This document shows positions 7,109 through 16,866 of a stretch of DNA of 33,986 nt, one piece after another (within the stretch, counting starts at the first letter, position 1; every line of letters begins with the position of its first letter). The stretch spans positions 1-33,986 of the forward strand of contig NZ_VHKO01000029.1 in the NCBI RefSeq assembly GCF_015223435.1. The letters run 5' to 3'. The notes beneath the pieces are model-generated. The model worked only from the letters and a program-made list of their open reading frames with translations. It was not told where the DNA came from and made no database searches. The position numbers were made by a program, and so were the translations under genes. Source of the stretch: Vibrio hibernica (GTDB lineage: Bacteria > Pseudomonadota > Gammaproteobacteria > Enterobacterales > Vibrionaceae).

Positions 7109-10100
7109 TCAACCATGCCCCGGTCGCGTTTTAATATCTTTCTCCATTTCTTGCTCAAGTAACGCTTCAATATGACCCGGAGAATGAGTTTTGACCGAAA
7201 TAATGCGATACATCTGAGGGATCACAAAGAGAGTCACAATCGTCGCAAAGCTCATTCCAAATAACACAACTGTCCCTACTGCAATTCGGCTTTCATAGCC
7301 GGCACCAGTTGAAAAAACCAATGGGAGCGAACCTGCAATGGTGGTAAAGGCCGTCATAAGGATTGGACGCAAGCGTCGGGCCGAAGCATCAATGATCGCT
7401 TTCTCAAACTCAATCCCCCGATCGCGTAATTGGTTGGCAAATTCCACGATCAAAATACCGTTTTTAGTTACCATCCCAATCAACATAATCATGCCGATTT
7501 GACTGTAAATGTTCAGCCCTTGATGCATAAAATACAAACCTAAGAATCCACCAAAAACACCCATTGGAACGGTAAACATTACCACTAAAGGATTAATGAA
7601 ACTCTCAAACTGAGCGGCTAAGACTAAATAAGCAACGAGCATGGCTAAAGCAAAAATAATAAAAATACTGGATTGGTTTTCTTTAAAATCTTTTGACTCA
7701 CCAGAATAAGAAACCGAAATATCGGCAGGAAGTTTATCAATGGCTTGTTGATCAAGGTAATCTAACGCTTGCCCTAAGGTATGCCCTGATCCTAAGTTTG
7801 CACTTAAGGTAACCGATTTTTGCTTATTGCTATGAGACAAACGATTCGCCGACGCAATTTCCTCAATCTTAGTCACCGTATCTAATGTGACTAATGCGCC
7901 ACTGTCGGTACGCAAATAAATTTTGCTCAAGTCATTGGCATTGTTAAAGCTATTTTCATCGCCTCTCAAATACACATCATATTCTTCACCGCGCTCAAGG
8001 TAGGTCGTTTCCGTACTACCACCGAGCATGACTTCTAATGTATCGGCAATCTCACTGACACTAACGCCTAAATCGGCAGCGCGCTGTTTATCCACACTGA
8101 CCACTAACTCTGGTATTTTTTCCGAATAATCAAGATCACCGCCCGTGATCACCCCATCATTCTCACCTTGATGTTGCAACGTTTCTGCCCACTTAAAGAG
8201 TTCGGAATAATCAGAGCCACTTAACACGAACTGAACCGGATTATCCGAACCGCCGCGAAAACCGGGCATCATTGGCCACACTCGTACATCGGTGATCCCT
8301 GACAATGCTTTTCGCACCATGCCTAATGCTTGCTGTGCGGTGACATCTCGCTTGCTCCAATCTTCCAAGACGATCGTAACAAACCCCGTTTCATCCCCAG
8401 CGCGGCCACCAAATGCAGGCGCAGCAACACTAAATGATTTAACCACACCTTTCCCAACCATCGGCTGTAAACGCTTTTCCACTTCATTCATATTCAAGCT
8501 CATGCGATTAAAGCTAGTGGCATCTGCTCCTTTGACAAAAGCAAAAATCACGCCTTTATCTTCTTGCGGTGCAAGCTGAGATGGTACTAACGTCATTAAA
8601 AATGCACTGCCTGCGATGCAAAGAATAATCGCTAGAGGCGCAACCCAACGACAACGTATGGCTTTACTTAATGCTTGTCGATAAGTCACTTCAACTCTTT
8701 GAAAACCTCTTTCAATACAAAGATTAAAACGATTTTGCTTCACATTCGCACGCAATAGTTTACTGCCTAATACTGGGGTTAGCGTTAATGCAATGAGTGA
8801 TGAAAACAGCACAGCCATCGAAAGCAGCACTGAAAACTCGGTAAACAACAACCCAACCATTCCATCCATAAAAGAGATAGGCAGAAAAACCATGACCAAC
8901 ACCAATGTGGTCGCCATGACCGCAAATCCCACTTCACGTGCGCCTTTGTATGCGGCTAATAATGGCGGTTCGCCTTTTTCAAGATGATGGAATATATTTT
9001 CCACCACTACGATGGCATCATCGACCACTAAGCCAATCGCTAATATCAACGCCAATAACGTGATTAAATTGATTGAAAAGCCAAAATAATAAGCAGCCAT
9101 AAACGCTGAGATAAGGGACACAGGAACCGTCACGGCAGGGATCAATGTTGCACGTAATTGACCGAGGAAAATGTATAACACCAAAATAACCAAACCTGCG
9201 GTAACAAATATGGTGCTGTACACTTCGCCTATTGAACGTTCGATAAAGATAGTCGCATCATAATCGATTGTGAGATGAGTGCCTTTAGGTAAGAATTTTT
9301 GAATGTTTCCCACTTCAATTCGAACCGCTTTGGCTACATCTAGTGGGTTAGCATCAGTTTGAGTAATGATCCCCATGCTCACGCCAACTTCTCCGTTACT
9401 TTTGTACATTGAACTTTCATTCTTTGCACCCAAGTACACATGCGCGACATCTTTAAGATAAATGGGATAGCCATCTATACTTTTTCGAATCGTTAAATAA
9501 TTGAAATCTTCCGTCGTCAAATAATTTCGTGTCGTACGAACTGTCATCGACGTCGTATCATTACGCACTTCACCACTTGGGTTCTCAACGTTTTCGCGGT
9601 TAAGTGCATCAGAAATATCAGACGTTGTAATACCCAATCCAGCCATAGCAGTTGGATCCAGCTTTACATACATGACTTTATCCAGTCCCCCCGTAATATC
9701 AATCGAACTCACACCAGAAATAAGGCTAAAGCGATCGATTAGGACTCGGTTGATATAATCGGTTAATTGGATTCGATCCATCTTAGTGGATGTTAAATTG
9801 ATATTAATTGCCGCGTCACCCGAACCGTTATCTTTAGAAACAATAGGATCGTCAGCGTCATCAGGTAATCCTCGTTGAGCACGAGCAATCGCATCTCGGA
9901 CATCACTGATCCCTGATGTTAAGTCGTAACCCAGATCAAAAGTGATTTTAATGCGTGAGCTACCATTGCGAGAAACAGAGGTAATATCGTCAATACCGCT
10001 GATACCAGAAAGTTGGTCTTCTAAGACTGTCGTGACTTGGCTTTCCATAATGCTTGCCGACGCGCCACTATAGCTGGTTGAAATTGATACCACTGGATTG

Positions 10101-10222
10101 GAAATATCCGGCATTTCACGCACAGCGAGTTTAGTAAATGACACATAACCAAAAACGCAGAGTAATAAGCTTAATACGATGGCGACCGTTGGGCGCTTAA
10201 CCGAGATATCAGATAACCACAT
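7109..10222 (-). CDS. RND-family inner-membrane efflux permease
   Basis: This 1037-aa protein is a complete AcrB/HAE1-class RND transporter, which uses the proton gradient to export drugs or other toxic compounds through a tripartite complex. It starts 'MWLSDISVKRPTVAIVLSLLL' (TM1). It has the two large periplasmic loops and, near residue 400, 'AIGLVVDDAIVVVENIFHHLE' with the paired aspartates of the proton relay in TM4. The C-terminal half repeats the pattern ('GMVTKNGILIVEFANQLR'). It follows the adaptor gene with overlapping stop and start (TAATG), so the two are translationally coupled. No outer-membrane channel gene is adjacent; TolC is the likely partner. Vibrio carry several Vex systems, and I cannot say which, if any, this corresponds to. 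Confidence 0.93.
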   Translation of the reverse strand: MWLSDISVKRPTVAIVLSLLLCVFGYVSFTKLAVREMPDISNPVVSISTSYSGASASIMESQVTTVLEDQLSGISGIDDITSVSRNGSSRIKITFDLGYDLTSGISDVRDAIARAQRGLPDDADDPIVSKDNGSGDAAININLTSTKMDRIQLTDYINRVLIDRFSLISGVSSIDITGGLDKVMYVKLDPTAMAGLGITTSDISDALNRENVENPSGEVRNDTTSMTVRTTRNYLTTEDFNYLTIRKSIDGYPIYLKDVAHVYLGAKNESSMYKSNGEVGVSMGIITQTDANPLDVAKAVRIEVGNIQKFLPKGTHLTIDYDATIFIERSIGEVYSTIFVTAGLVILVLYIFLGQLRATLIPAVTVPVSLISAFMAAYYFGFSINLITLLALILAIGLVVDDAIVVVENIFHHLEKGEPPLLAAYKGAREVGFAVMATTLVLVMVFLPISFMDGMVGLLFTEFSVLLSMAVLFSSLIALTLTPVLGSKLLRANVKQNRFNLCIERGFQRVEVTYRQALSKAIRCRWVAPLAIILCIAGSAFLMTLVPSQLAPQEDKGVIFAFVKGADATSFNRMSLNMNEVEKRLQPMVGKGVVKSFSVAAPAFGGRAGDETGFVTIVLEDWSKRDVTAQQALGMVRKALSGITDVRVWPMMPGFRGGSDNPVQFVLSGSDYSELFKWAETLQHQGENDGVITGGDLDYSEKIPELVVSVDKQRAADLGVSVSEIADTLEVMLGGSTETTYLERGEEYDVYLRGDENSFNNANDLSKIYLRTDSGALVTLDTVTKIEEIASANRLSHSNKQKSVTLSANLGSGHTLGQALDYLDQQAIDKLPADISVSYSGESKDFKENQSSIFIIFALAMLVAYLVLAAQFESFINPLVVMFTVPMGVFGGFLGLYFMHQGLNIYSQIGMIMLIGMVTKNGILIVEFANQLRDRGIEFEKAIIDASARRLRPILMTAFTTIAGSLPLVFSTGAGYESRIAVGTVVLFGMSFATIVTLFVIPQMYRIISVKTHSPGHIEALLEQEMEKDIKTRPGHG

Positions 10223-11319
10223 TATATCGCTCCTTGCAGCGTATCTGGTTTCACCATTTCGGTTTGCTCAACCACTTTTACCGCAAGGCCATCACGCATA
10301 TTGACAACGCCTTTGGTCACCACCGTCTGCCCCACTTTTAGGCCAGAATCTACGACAATTTTATCTTCAATTCGATCACCTAGGGTAATTTGAGTACGAG
10401 TCACTCGTGCAGCACCACTCTTAGTATCGGTATTGATAATATAAACAAACCGTTTTGTACCAGAGTATTCCATCGCTTGAACCGGAATAATTGGTTTATG
10501 AATGGTTGGGAAATTTACGGTAGCGGACATCAACATGCCGGGTTTTAACTGATTATCAATGTTAGGAATATTGATACGCACAGGCACACTTAATGTCGAG
10601 CTATTTACCCGAGTATTAATATGCGTCACCTTTCCGGGAAAGGATTTACCCACCCACGCTCGGCTTGTGGTGTTAACTTCCATACCTAATGCGATTTGAG
10701 ATAAGTATTTTTCTGGTACTTGTAGATCTAAGCGCATGTTAGATAAGTTATCTAATGTAAACAGCTCTTCACCTACGGTTACCATTTTGCCTTTACTAAA
10801 ATCAATAAAACCAATAGTGCCGGCAAAGGGTGCTTGAATCTGCATATAAGAAAGCTCAGCCGTGGCTGCATCTAATCGGGCTTTGGCAATATCAACACTG
10901 GCTTGCTGGGCATCAAGCTCTGTTCGCGTAATCGCATTCTTGCTGACTAGCTTGGCGTATTCACGCTCTTTACGGCGTTCATCATTTAAATAAGCTTTTG
11001 CTTCATTTAACGCGGCTTGCGCTTTCGTTTTATCTATTTCAACTAAACGCTGACCAGATTTCACAACTTGATTCGAACCGACATTTATCCGAGTCACCTT
11101 TCCGGCAACTTCTGGCTTAATCTTAACGGATTGTTGCGCTTCTAGCTTCGCCACTAGAGTAAGAGATTGATTCACATCATGAGCCTGAACAACTTCAGCA
11201 CCAACGTCAATTACAGGAATAGACGGTTTGTTAGCGACTTCCGATGCATAAACAACACCAGTCGATAGTATAGAAATTAAAACGATTAGATTAACTGAAC
11301 GAGTGATGCTGCATTTCAT
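10222..11319 (-). CDS. RND periplasmic adaptor (membrane fusion protein)
   Basis: This 365-aa periplasmic adaptor links the RND permease to the outer-membrane channel. An N-terminal signal peptide ('CSITRSVNLIVLISILSTGVVYA') is followed by a lipoyl half-motif ('VKIKPEVAGKVTRINVGSNQVVKSGQ'). Next come an alpha-hairpin region ('LNEAKAYLNDERRKEREYAKLVSKNAITRTELDAQQAS'...), the second lipoyl half ('IQAPFAGTIGFIDFSKGKMV') and beta-barrel and membrane-proximal domains. The start is ATG 11319 with GGAA 7 bp upstream; a TTG two codons earlier is also in frame. No lipobox is seen, so it is probably a soluble or uncleaved-anchor adaptor. It is the first gene of the two-gene efflux operon. Confidence 0.9.
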   Translation of the reverse strand: MKCSITRSVNLIVLISILSTGVVYASEVANKPSIPVIDVGAEVVQAHDVNQSLTLVAKLEAQQSVKIKPEVAGKVTRINVGSNQVVKSGQRLVEIDKTKAQAALNEAKAYLNDERRKEREYAKLVSKNAITRTELDAQQASVDIAKARLDAATAELSYMQIQAPFAGTIGFIDFSKGKMVTVGEELFTLDNLSNMRLDLQVPEKYLSQIALGMEVNTTSRAWVGKSFPGKVTHINTRVNSSTLSVPVRINIPNIDNQLKPGMLMSATVNFPTIHKPIIPVQAMEYSGTKRFVYIINTDTKSGAARVTRTQITLGDRIEDKIVVDSGLKVGQTVVTKGVVNMRDGLAVKVVEQTEMVKPDTLQGAI

Positions 11320-11545
11320 ATCCAAATTCCATTTGATAGCTTATCCATTATTCTATCAGCAGAATTTCTTTTGAGCGTCAATCAATGTAAATTACTTGGC
11401 TTGAATACACATTTAATATGGAATTATTTCCTCACTCAAGTTCCTATCAAACCGCGAGTTTTTAACCAATTTGTTTAATAAAATACCAATCACAGCTTGG
11501 GTTGTTCGAAAACTCGGCATTCAATCAATTATTTACAAAAATTCC

Positions 11546-11573
11546 TTTACAGTATTTAAGAGTTTGCTATTAT
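11546..11573 (+). promoter_or_regulatory. Sigma-70 promoter of the tRNA-Tyr operon
   Basis: TTTACA (11546-11551) and TATTAT (11568-11573) are separated by 16 bp. A G+C-rich discriminator (CTGCCCCGC) follows, as usual in stable-RNA promoters under stringent control, and the upstream sequence is A+T-rich. The predicted start is only about 10 nt before the first tRNA. Confidence 0.75.
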
Positions 11574-11588
11574 CTGCCCCGCACTTGT

Positions 11589-11673
<85 letters not shown>

Positions 11674-11786
11674 TTATTTACTTATTGGTTACATTATTTT
11701 AATACTCGATATTAAAAATATAACGGATAAGCGTTCTAGATATAAAGCAAAGCCATTTATATTGAAGATGAACAAACACAATTTGT

Positions 11787-11871
<85 letters not shown>

Positions 11872-11892
11872 TTCTTTCTTGTTAAAAATCAT

Positions 11893-11925
11893 AAAAAAAC
11901 CAGCTTATCTAAGCTGGTTTTTTTT
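11893..11925 (+). terminator. Terminator of the tRNA-Tyr operon
   Basis: CCAGCTT-ATCT-AAGCTGG forms a stem flanked by A7 and T8 runs, a classical rho-independent terminator directly after the second tRNA. Confidence 0.92.
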
Positions 11926-12339
11926 CGTCTTAAATCTGTTTCAGTTCACATTATTAAACATAAAAATAACAACAAAAACACAATACAAGCAAAGATTGTA
12001 TACATTATTTGCACGGAAACCCTTTTTACAACCTCTCACCACTCCGCTCATTACATCCATCAGTTATAGTTTAAATATAATAACTTAACATAAAAAATCC
12101 GTTAAGATTTCGTTCATTTAATTCAAAAGAAACCTGGCACAAATATTGCCAAGTAGGCCTAGCTTGCAGAAATGAACATCATCAATTTACAAAATCAATT
12201 GTATTCAATATTGCTGTAAAAATGTTAAACAATTTCTATACATAAATGGACCATAAGTATTACAACTAGATGACGCAGAATATTGCTCTTAAAAAAGCAC
12301 AGCGTCACTGACAGTGGAATAGACAATTAAGGATATGTC
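11926..12339. other. Intergenic region upstream of the purine permease
   Basis: No credible gene lies in these 414 bp; short frames here are A+T-rich and lack ribosome sites. The notable contents are a sigma-54 promoter at 12135-12149 and, near 11996, the small palindrome TGTATACA, which resembles half of many GntR-type operators but is too short to assign. Confidence 0.6.
12135..12149 (+). promoter_or_regulatory. Sigma-54 (RpoN) promoter for the purine permease gene
   Basis: TGGCACAAATATTGC matches the sigma-54 -24/-12 consensus TGGCAC-N5-TTGC at all ten core bases, with the GG and GC dinucleotides in correct spacing. Transcription would start near 12160, about 180 nt before the permease start codon. 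Sigma-54 control fits a nitrogen-scavenging purine locus driven by an NtrC-like activator. I did not find an obvious NtrC enhancer (GCAC-N5-GTGC) in the upstream sequence. Confidence 0.75.
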
Positions 12340-13889
12340 ATGAAGCTTTTATATACACTGAACCAAAGGCCACCAATGGCCACTACATTATTACTGGCGC
12401 TACAACATATGCTCGCCTCGATTGGGGGAATCGTCGCGGTTCCCCTTATCGTAGGCTCATAAATTAACCTTCCAGCGGTTGAAATTGCCGATCTGATCAA
12501 TGCCGCTTTGCTCGCGTCTGGTATCGGTACCATCATTCAATGTGTTGGTTTTGGTGCTATTGGTATTCGATTACCCGTCGTCATGGGTTCCAGCTTTGCC
12601 TTCCTTGGTGTATTAATCACCATAGGTAAAACCGACGGCATGAGCGGAATTATGGGAGCAGCATTTGTGGGTTCTTTCCTCGTCATCATAGCCAGCTTTT
12701 TTATGGAAAAAATAAAAAACTGTTTCCGGATGTCGTGAGCGGTGTCGTCATTACCCTGATTGGATTAACCATACTTCCTGTTGCAATGAACTGGGTTGGT
12801 GATGCGCCTCCAGGCAGTACTGATTTTGCTACTCTACCAAAACTTTTTCTTGCCATGATCTCACTTGGTATCGTGATTTTAGTTTCTGTCTATTGTAGAG
12901 GGGTCATTGCCGCTTCTGCCATTGTCATCGGCTTACTCGGAGGCTATTTAGTCGCATTAAGTATGGGCATGGTCGATTTAAATCTTATTAGCAATGCCAC
13001 TTGGACGGCCGGCCCTGATCTTTTTAAATATGGTATGACTTTTTCTTGGGGACCAATTTTAAGTATTAGTTTGGTTTATATTATCGTTGTTGCTGAAGCC
13101 ACGGGTGATTTCATGGCATTAGCGGGAAACTGCCAAAAAGATTTAACAGGTAAAGAATTAAAACGTGGTGTATTAGGTGATGGGATCACCAGTACCATTG
13201 GAGCGCTATTAACCGCAATGCCACTCGCCTCTTTTAGCCAAAATGTCGGTATTGTAGGTATTACTGGTGTTGCAAGCCGTTATGTCGTTGCCGCCACTGG
13301 TGGACTATTGATTATTGGTGGTATGTTCCCAAAATTGGCTGCTCTTGCGGTAACCATTCCTAAACCTGTATTAGGCGGCGTAGGCTTTATTATGTTTGGC
13401 ATGATTGCTTATGCTGGTATTCGCATGTTAATTAAAGCGGCAGATACTCGCCGTAACGCATTAATTATTTGTGTGAGTTTAGCAGCAGGCTTAGCAGTAA
13501 CAATCGAGCCTCGCCTGATTCAGCATTTACCTCATCTGCTTGGCGAGTTTTTCCATTCAGGCATCACAACAGGAACTATTATTGCTGTTCTGCTTCACCA
13601 GATTCTTCCTCAAGATCACAAAGAAGAACGTGCAGTCAAAAAACAAGAAATAGCAGAAATGACGCGTGATGAAGACACTCATTCCGCTGCAACGAAAATC
13701 TTGGACTCTAAAGCAACCATTTCAAAAGCGATTGCCACTATAGAAATGATGCGTATTGAAGCTCATGAAGTGATGATGCAGCAAGAAGAAGCTGATACTA
13801 AAGTGGATAAACATTCAGACCAAGATCAATCTGAAAAAAAAACAAACCACGGCCGATCTAATTTAATGCCAAATACGGCCATGAAGTAA
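12340..13889 (+). pseudogene. NCS2-family purine/urate permease, broken by a stop and a frameshift
   Basis: The ancestral frame starts at ATG 12340 (AAGGA 7 bp upstream) and reads 'MKLLYTLNQRPPMATTLLLA'...'VPLIVGS'. TAA at 12460-12462 (codon 41) then interrupts it. The frame resumes 'INLPAVEIADLINAALLASG' until an A run at 12714-12719, where one base is missing; a single extra A would join '...MEKIKK' to 'LFPDVVSGVVITLIGLT'. From 12735 the remaining 384 codons are open. The substrate motif 'QNVGIVGITG' (near 13230) matches the NAT signature QN-x-G-x4-T of xanthine/urate/uracil symporters. A hydrophilic, charged tail of about 90 residues ends the frame. Two independent lesions mean no full-length protein. 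It sits next to 8-oxoguanine deaminase, so its ancestral substrate was probably an oxidised purine, urate or xanthine. Confidence 0.88.
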
Positions 13890-13894
13890 AACTG

Positions 13895-13946
13895 AAGCCA
13901 AGATGATTTTATTGTAATGATAACAATAAATCCTCTTGGCTTTTTT
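13895..13946 (+). terminator. Hairpin terminator between permease and deaminase
   Basis: AAGCCAAGA (13895-13903) pairs with TCTTGGCTT (13934-13942), enclosing a second paired block TTTATTGT/ACAATAAA, and is followed by T6. It should end or attenuate transcripts from the sigma-54 promoter before the deaminase gene. Confidence 0.75.
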
Positions 13947-14048
13947 CACCAAAGAGCCTTTTACTTTGATATCGAAGGCTTAAACTTACGTTAAAAAGAG
14001 AAAGACCTACTCCCCTGAAATGGATGCGTAGGCTAAGGATTAATATGA

Positions 14049-15431
14049 ATGTCATTCAATGCAAATAATCAAACTACCTGGATAAAAAACCCACTCGCTA
14101 TTTATACCGGCACGGAGCTTGATGCTCGTGGCGGTATTGTCGTTCAAGGCAACACGATTCTTGAATTAGTTGCACTTAATTGCAAGCCTCGCCACCGGAT
14201 TGATAATGTTGTTGACGCAAAAAGTCACGTTGTCACGCCAGGGCTGATAAATGCCCACCACCACTTCTACCAAACCCTGACTCGAGCTTACCCAGATGCT
14301 TTAAATAAAGAGCTATTTAACTGGCTCAAAACCTTGTATCCAGTTTGGGCGGGACTGGATGAAGAGATGCACGCGTTATCAACCGAAGTCGCTTTAGTCG
14401 AAATGATGATGTCGGGCTGCACAACGGCCTCCGATCATCACTATCTTATTCCTGTTGGTTTAGAAAATGCGATTGATATTCAAGTTGAAACCGCTAAAAG
14501 GCTTGGCATTCGCGCTATTTTAACTCGAGGCTCAATGAGCTTAGGGGAAGATGACGGCGGCTTACCACCCCGCCATACTATTCAAAGCGAGCAAACCATT
14601 GTTGATGATAGCCTGCGATTAATTAACACTTATCATCAACGTGAAGAAGGAGCGATGATCCAAATTGCACTCGCGCCATGTTCCCCTTTCTCCGTGACCA
14701 CCGATTTAATGAAAGAAACGTCCCGCATTGCACATCAAGAAGATGTCATGATGCACACCCATCTATGCGAAACCATTGATGAAGAAGATTTTTGCCTACA
14801 GCGTTTTGGTCATCGTCCTGTTGATTACTTGGAAAGTGTCGGTTGGTTAAATGATAAAACATGGCTAGCACACGGTATCCATTTCAACGATGAAGAAATA
14901 AAACGTTTAGGTAACGCGGGTGTTGGCATCAGCCATTGCCCAACCTCGAATATGATGTTGGCTTCCGGTATTTGTCGTAATAATGAGCTAGAGGCTGCTG
15001 GTGTAAAAGTGGGTTTAGGCGTTGATGGCTCAGCGTCCAACGATGGCTCCAATATGATTGGCGAAGTCCGTATGGCAATGTACCTGCAACGCCTACGTTA
15101 TGGATCCGCAAATGTTAGCCATACGGATGCTCTACGCTGGGCAACCAAAGGCTCTGCCGCTGCAATGGGCCGCTCAGACATTGGTACACTCGAGGTTGGC
15201 AAGCAAGCTGATTTATCCATGTTCACTTTAAGCGACATTCGTTTTTCTGGCTCGCACGATCCATTAGCCGCACTCATCATGTGTGGTGCGCAACAAGCCG
15301 ATAGAGTAATGATTAACGGGCACTGGCGTGTGCATGATGGTCATGTTATTGGTTTGGACTTGGAAGACTTATTAATCCGCCATCGAGCAGCGGCTAAACG
15401 CTTGGCTGAAAAAGCACTGGCGTTACGTTAA
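14049..15431 (+). CDS. 8-oxoguanine deaminase (amidohydrolase family)
   Basis: This is a cytoplasmic zinc amidohydrolase of 460 aa that most resembles 8-oxoguanine deaminases, which convert 8-oxoguanine to urate and ammonia. Metal and catalytic residues are visible: H70-x-H72 in 'NAHHHFYQTLTRA', H236-T-H238 with E241 in 'MMHTHLCET', H275 in 'LAHGIHF' and D326 in 'GLGVDGSASND'. The 'HHFYQTLTR' signature is characteristic of this subgroup and its relatives, the triazine hydrolases. The start is ATG 14049 with AAGGA at 14035-14039. It follows the broken purine permease, separated by a hairpin terminator. The gene looks intact. Hydroxydechloroatrazine-type or guanine deaminase activity is a less likely alternative. 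Confidence 0.85.
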   Translation: MSFNANNQTTWIKNPLAIYTGTELDARGGIVVQGNTILELVALNCKPRHRIDNVVDAKSHVVTPGLINAHHHFYQTLTRAYPDALNKELFNWLKTLYPVWAGLDEEMHALSTEVALVEMMMSGCTTASDHHYLIPVGLENAIDIQVETAKRLGIRAILTRGSMSLGEDDGGLPPRHTIQSEQTIVDDSLRLINTYHQREEGAMIQIALAPCSPFSVTTDLMKETSRIAHQEDVMMHTHLCETIDEEDFCLQRFGHRPVDYLESVGWLNDKTWLAHGIHFNDEEIKRLGNAGVGISHCPTSNMMLASGICRNNELEAAGVKVGLGVDGSASNDGSNMIGEVRMAMYLQRLRYGSANVSHTDALRWATKGSAAAMGRSDIGTLEVGKQADLSMFTLSDIRFSGSHDPLAALIMCGAQQADRVMINGHWRVHDGHVIGLDLEDLLIRHRAAAKRLAEKALALR

Positions 15432-15460
15432 GCCTTATAATTCAGATTCATCCAAACAAA

Positions 15461-15487
15461 AAGGCCGATCAAATGATCGGCCTTCTT
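15461..15487. terminator. Convergent terminator after the deaminase
   Basis: AAGGCCGATCA (15461-15471) is followed after AA by its exact complement (15474-15484) and then a short T-rich stretch. It lies between the deaminase and the convergent NRAMP-like gene, with A and T runs on both sides. Confidence 0.8.
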
Positions 15488-15576
15488 TGCTTATTATTGT
15501 AGCTCCAAATACCCACAAAGCTGCCTCTTCAACTCCAAAGGCGCTCTTATAAACTCCGTGACTACATGACCAATTG

Positions 15577-16866
15577 CTACATAATCCACTGCCACCAAAT
15601 GAATACTGCCAAGAACCCAAACAAGTAAACAAATCCAACCCAAGCGAGCGCTTTCATTTTACCATGCAGTTTAAGCTCTTTCGGCAAGTCAGTACGAGTT
15701 ACCAGCAAGTAGTTCAACACTGCAAAAATAGGTGTCGTCATGAACGCTAGAATCATCGCAAAATGCATCATGGACATTAACGAAGAGGTAAAGAATAAAA
15801 CCACTGACAATGCCAATACGCTCACTATCACCATCCAAACATTCAGGTAGCTTTTCGTTTCTTTTTCTATTTGTAATTCAGACTTACCTTTTAGCAATAA
15901 CGTACTTTCGGTTAGTACTCGTGAGTAGCCATCAACACACGTAATCGTACTGCCAAATATACAAAAGAACGCAATAATGGCAATCAAGTAGCGTGACCAT
16001 TCACCAATTGATTCGGTATACATACCCACTAATTGATGAGCAAAACCAATACCTGATTTTTGCAGCTCAACACCGCTACCATTTAGCACTAAAGCGCCAA
16101 GAGATAAAAATACGATAGCTAAAACCGCCGTTCCAATGTACCCAACATTAAAATCCAACAAAGCCGATTTCACCGTGACTTCTTGCTCTTTCGCCTGTGC
16201 TTTTAACCACAATGAATTAAAACAAGATATTTCAATCGGTGCTGGCATCCACCCCATCATGATCACGATGAAACCAAATGAAGCAAGAGTCCAAGGAGAT
16301 GGACTTTGGAAATCCGCCGGTGCAACAGCGCCTTTCCCTGCGGCAATCGCGACAGCTAGTACCGTTGTCACCACTAACATCAACATAATCACTTTAGATA
16401 GGCCACTAAGCGCTGCAAAATGACCTGCAAAAAGAATGGCTAAGCAAGCAGCTAGAATCGCGACTGAAAGAACTGGAATCGACAAACTGAATGGTAAAAA
16501 ATATCCTAATAGGCTAGCACTAAACATTAATAGCGCAGCCACATTTACAAAAGCTGAAATAAAGTTTAGAACGTTAAACAACCAAAGATAACCCACGCCC
16601 ATTTGGTGATAACCTTGCACCAGGCTTTGATTTGTTCCCATAGTGTATTGAACACCCGCTCTAAAAAATGGGTATTTAAAAAGATTAACTAAAAGAATTA
16701 ATGCCGCCAGTTGCCAACCATAAATAGCACCAGCTTGGGTGGATGACACTAAGTGCGAACCACCAACCGCAGCCGATGCCATCATCACGCCGGGGCCCAG
16801 TGCTTTCAATAAGGAGATGGCTTTACGAGGCTGATCATCAGCTATTATTGTGTTGGTATTTTGCAT
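15577..16866 (-). CDS. NRAMP-like transporter lacking canonical metal motifs
   Basis: This 429-aa inner-membrane protein has about 11 hydrophobic segments and the NRAMP/LeuT-like layout. I chose ATG 16866 because AGGA sits about 9 bp upstream; the frame extends further but without a ribosome site. In place of the metal-binding DPGN of TM1 it has 'SAAVGGSHLVSSTQAGA', so both the Asp and the Asn are absent. In TM6 it has 'GWMPAPIE' where MPH-N is usual. It is therefore related to, but probably not, a manganese/iron importer of the MntH type; the substrate is unknown. It is convergent with the 8-oxoguanine deaminase gene and divergent from dcuB. Confidence 0.8.
   Translation of the reverse strand: MQNTNTIIADDQPRKAISLLKALGPGVMMASAAVGGSHLVSSTQAGAIYGWQLAALILLVNLFKYPFFRAGVQYTMGTNQSLVQGYHQMGVGYLWLFNVLNFISAFVNVAALLMFSASLLGYFLPFSLSIPVLSVAILAACLAILFAGHFAALSGLSKVIMLMLVVTTVLAVAIAAGKGAVAPADFQSPSPWTLASFGFIVIMMGWMPAPIEISCFNSLWLKAQAKEQEVTVKSALLDFNVGYIGTAVLAIVFLSLGALVLNGSGVELQKSGIGFAHQLVGMYTESIGEWSRYLIAIIAFFCIFGSTITCVDGYSRVLTESTLLLKGKSELQIEKETKSYLNVWMVIVSVLALSVVLFFTSSLMSMMHFAMILAFMTTPIFAVLNYLLVTRTDLPKELKLHGKMKALAWVGFVYLFGFLAVFIWWQWIM

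Noticed and set aside
15435..15638. 67-aa minus-strand frame overlapping the end of the NRAMP-like gene
   Set aside because: It spans the terminator hairpin and is in another frame of a conserved protein.
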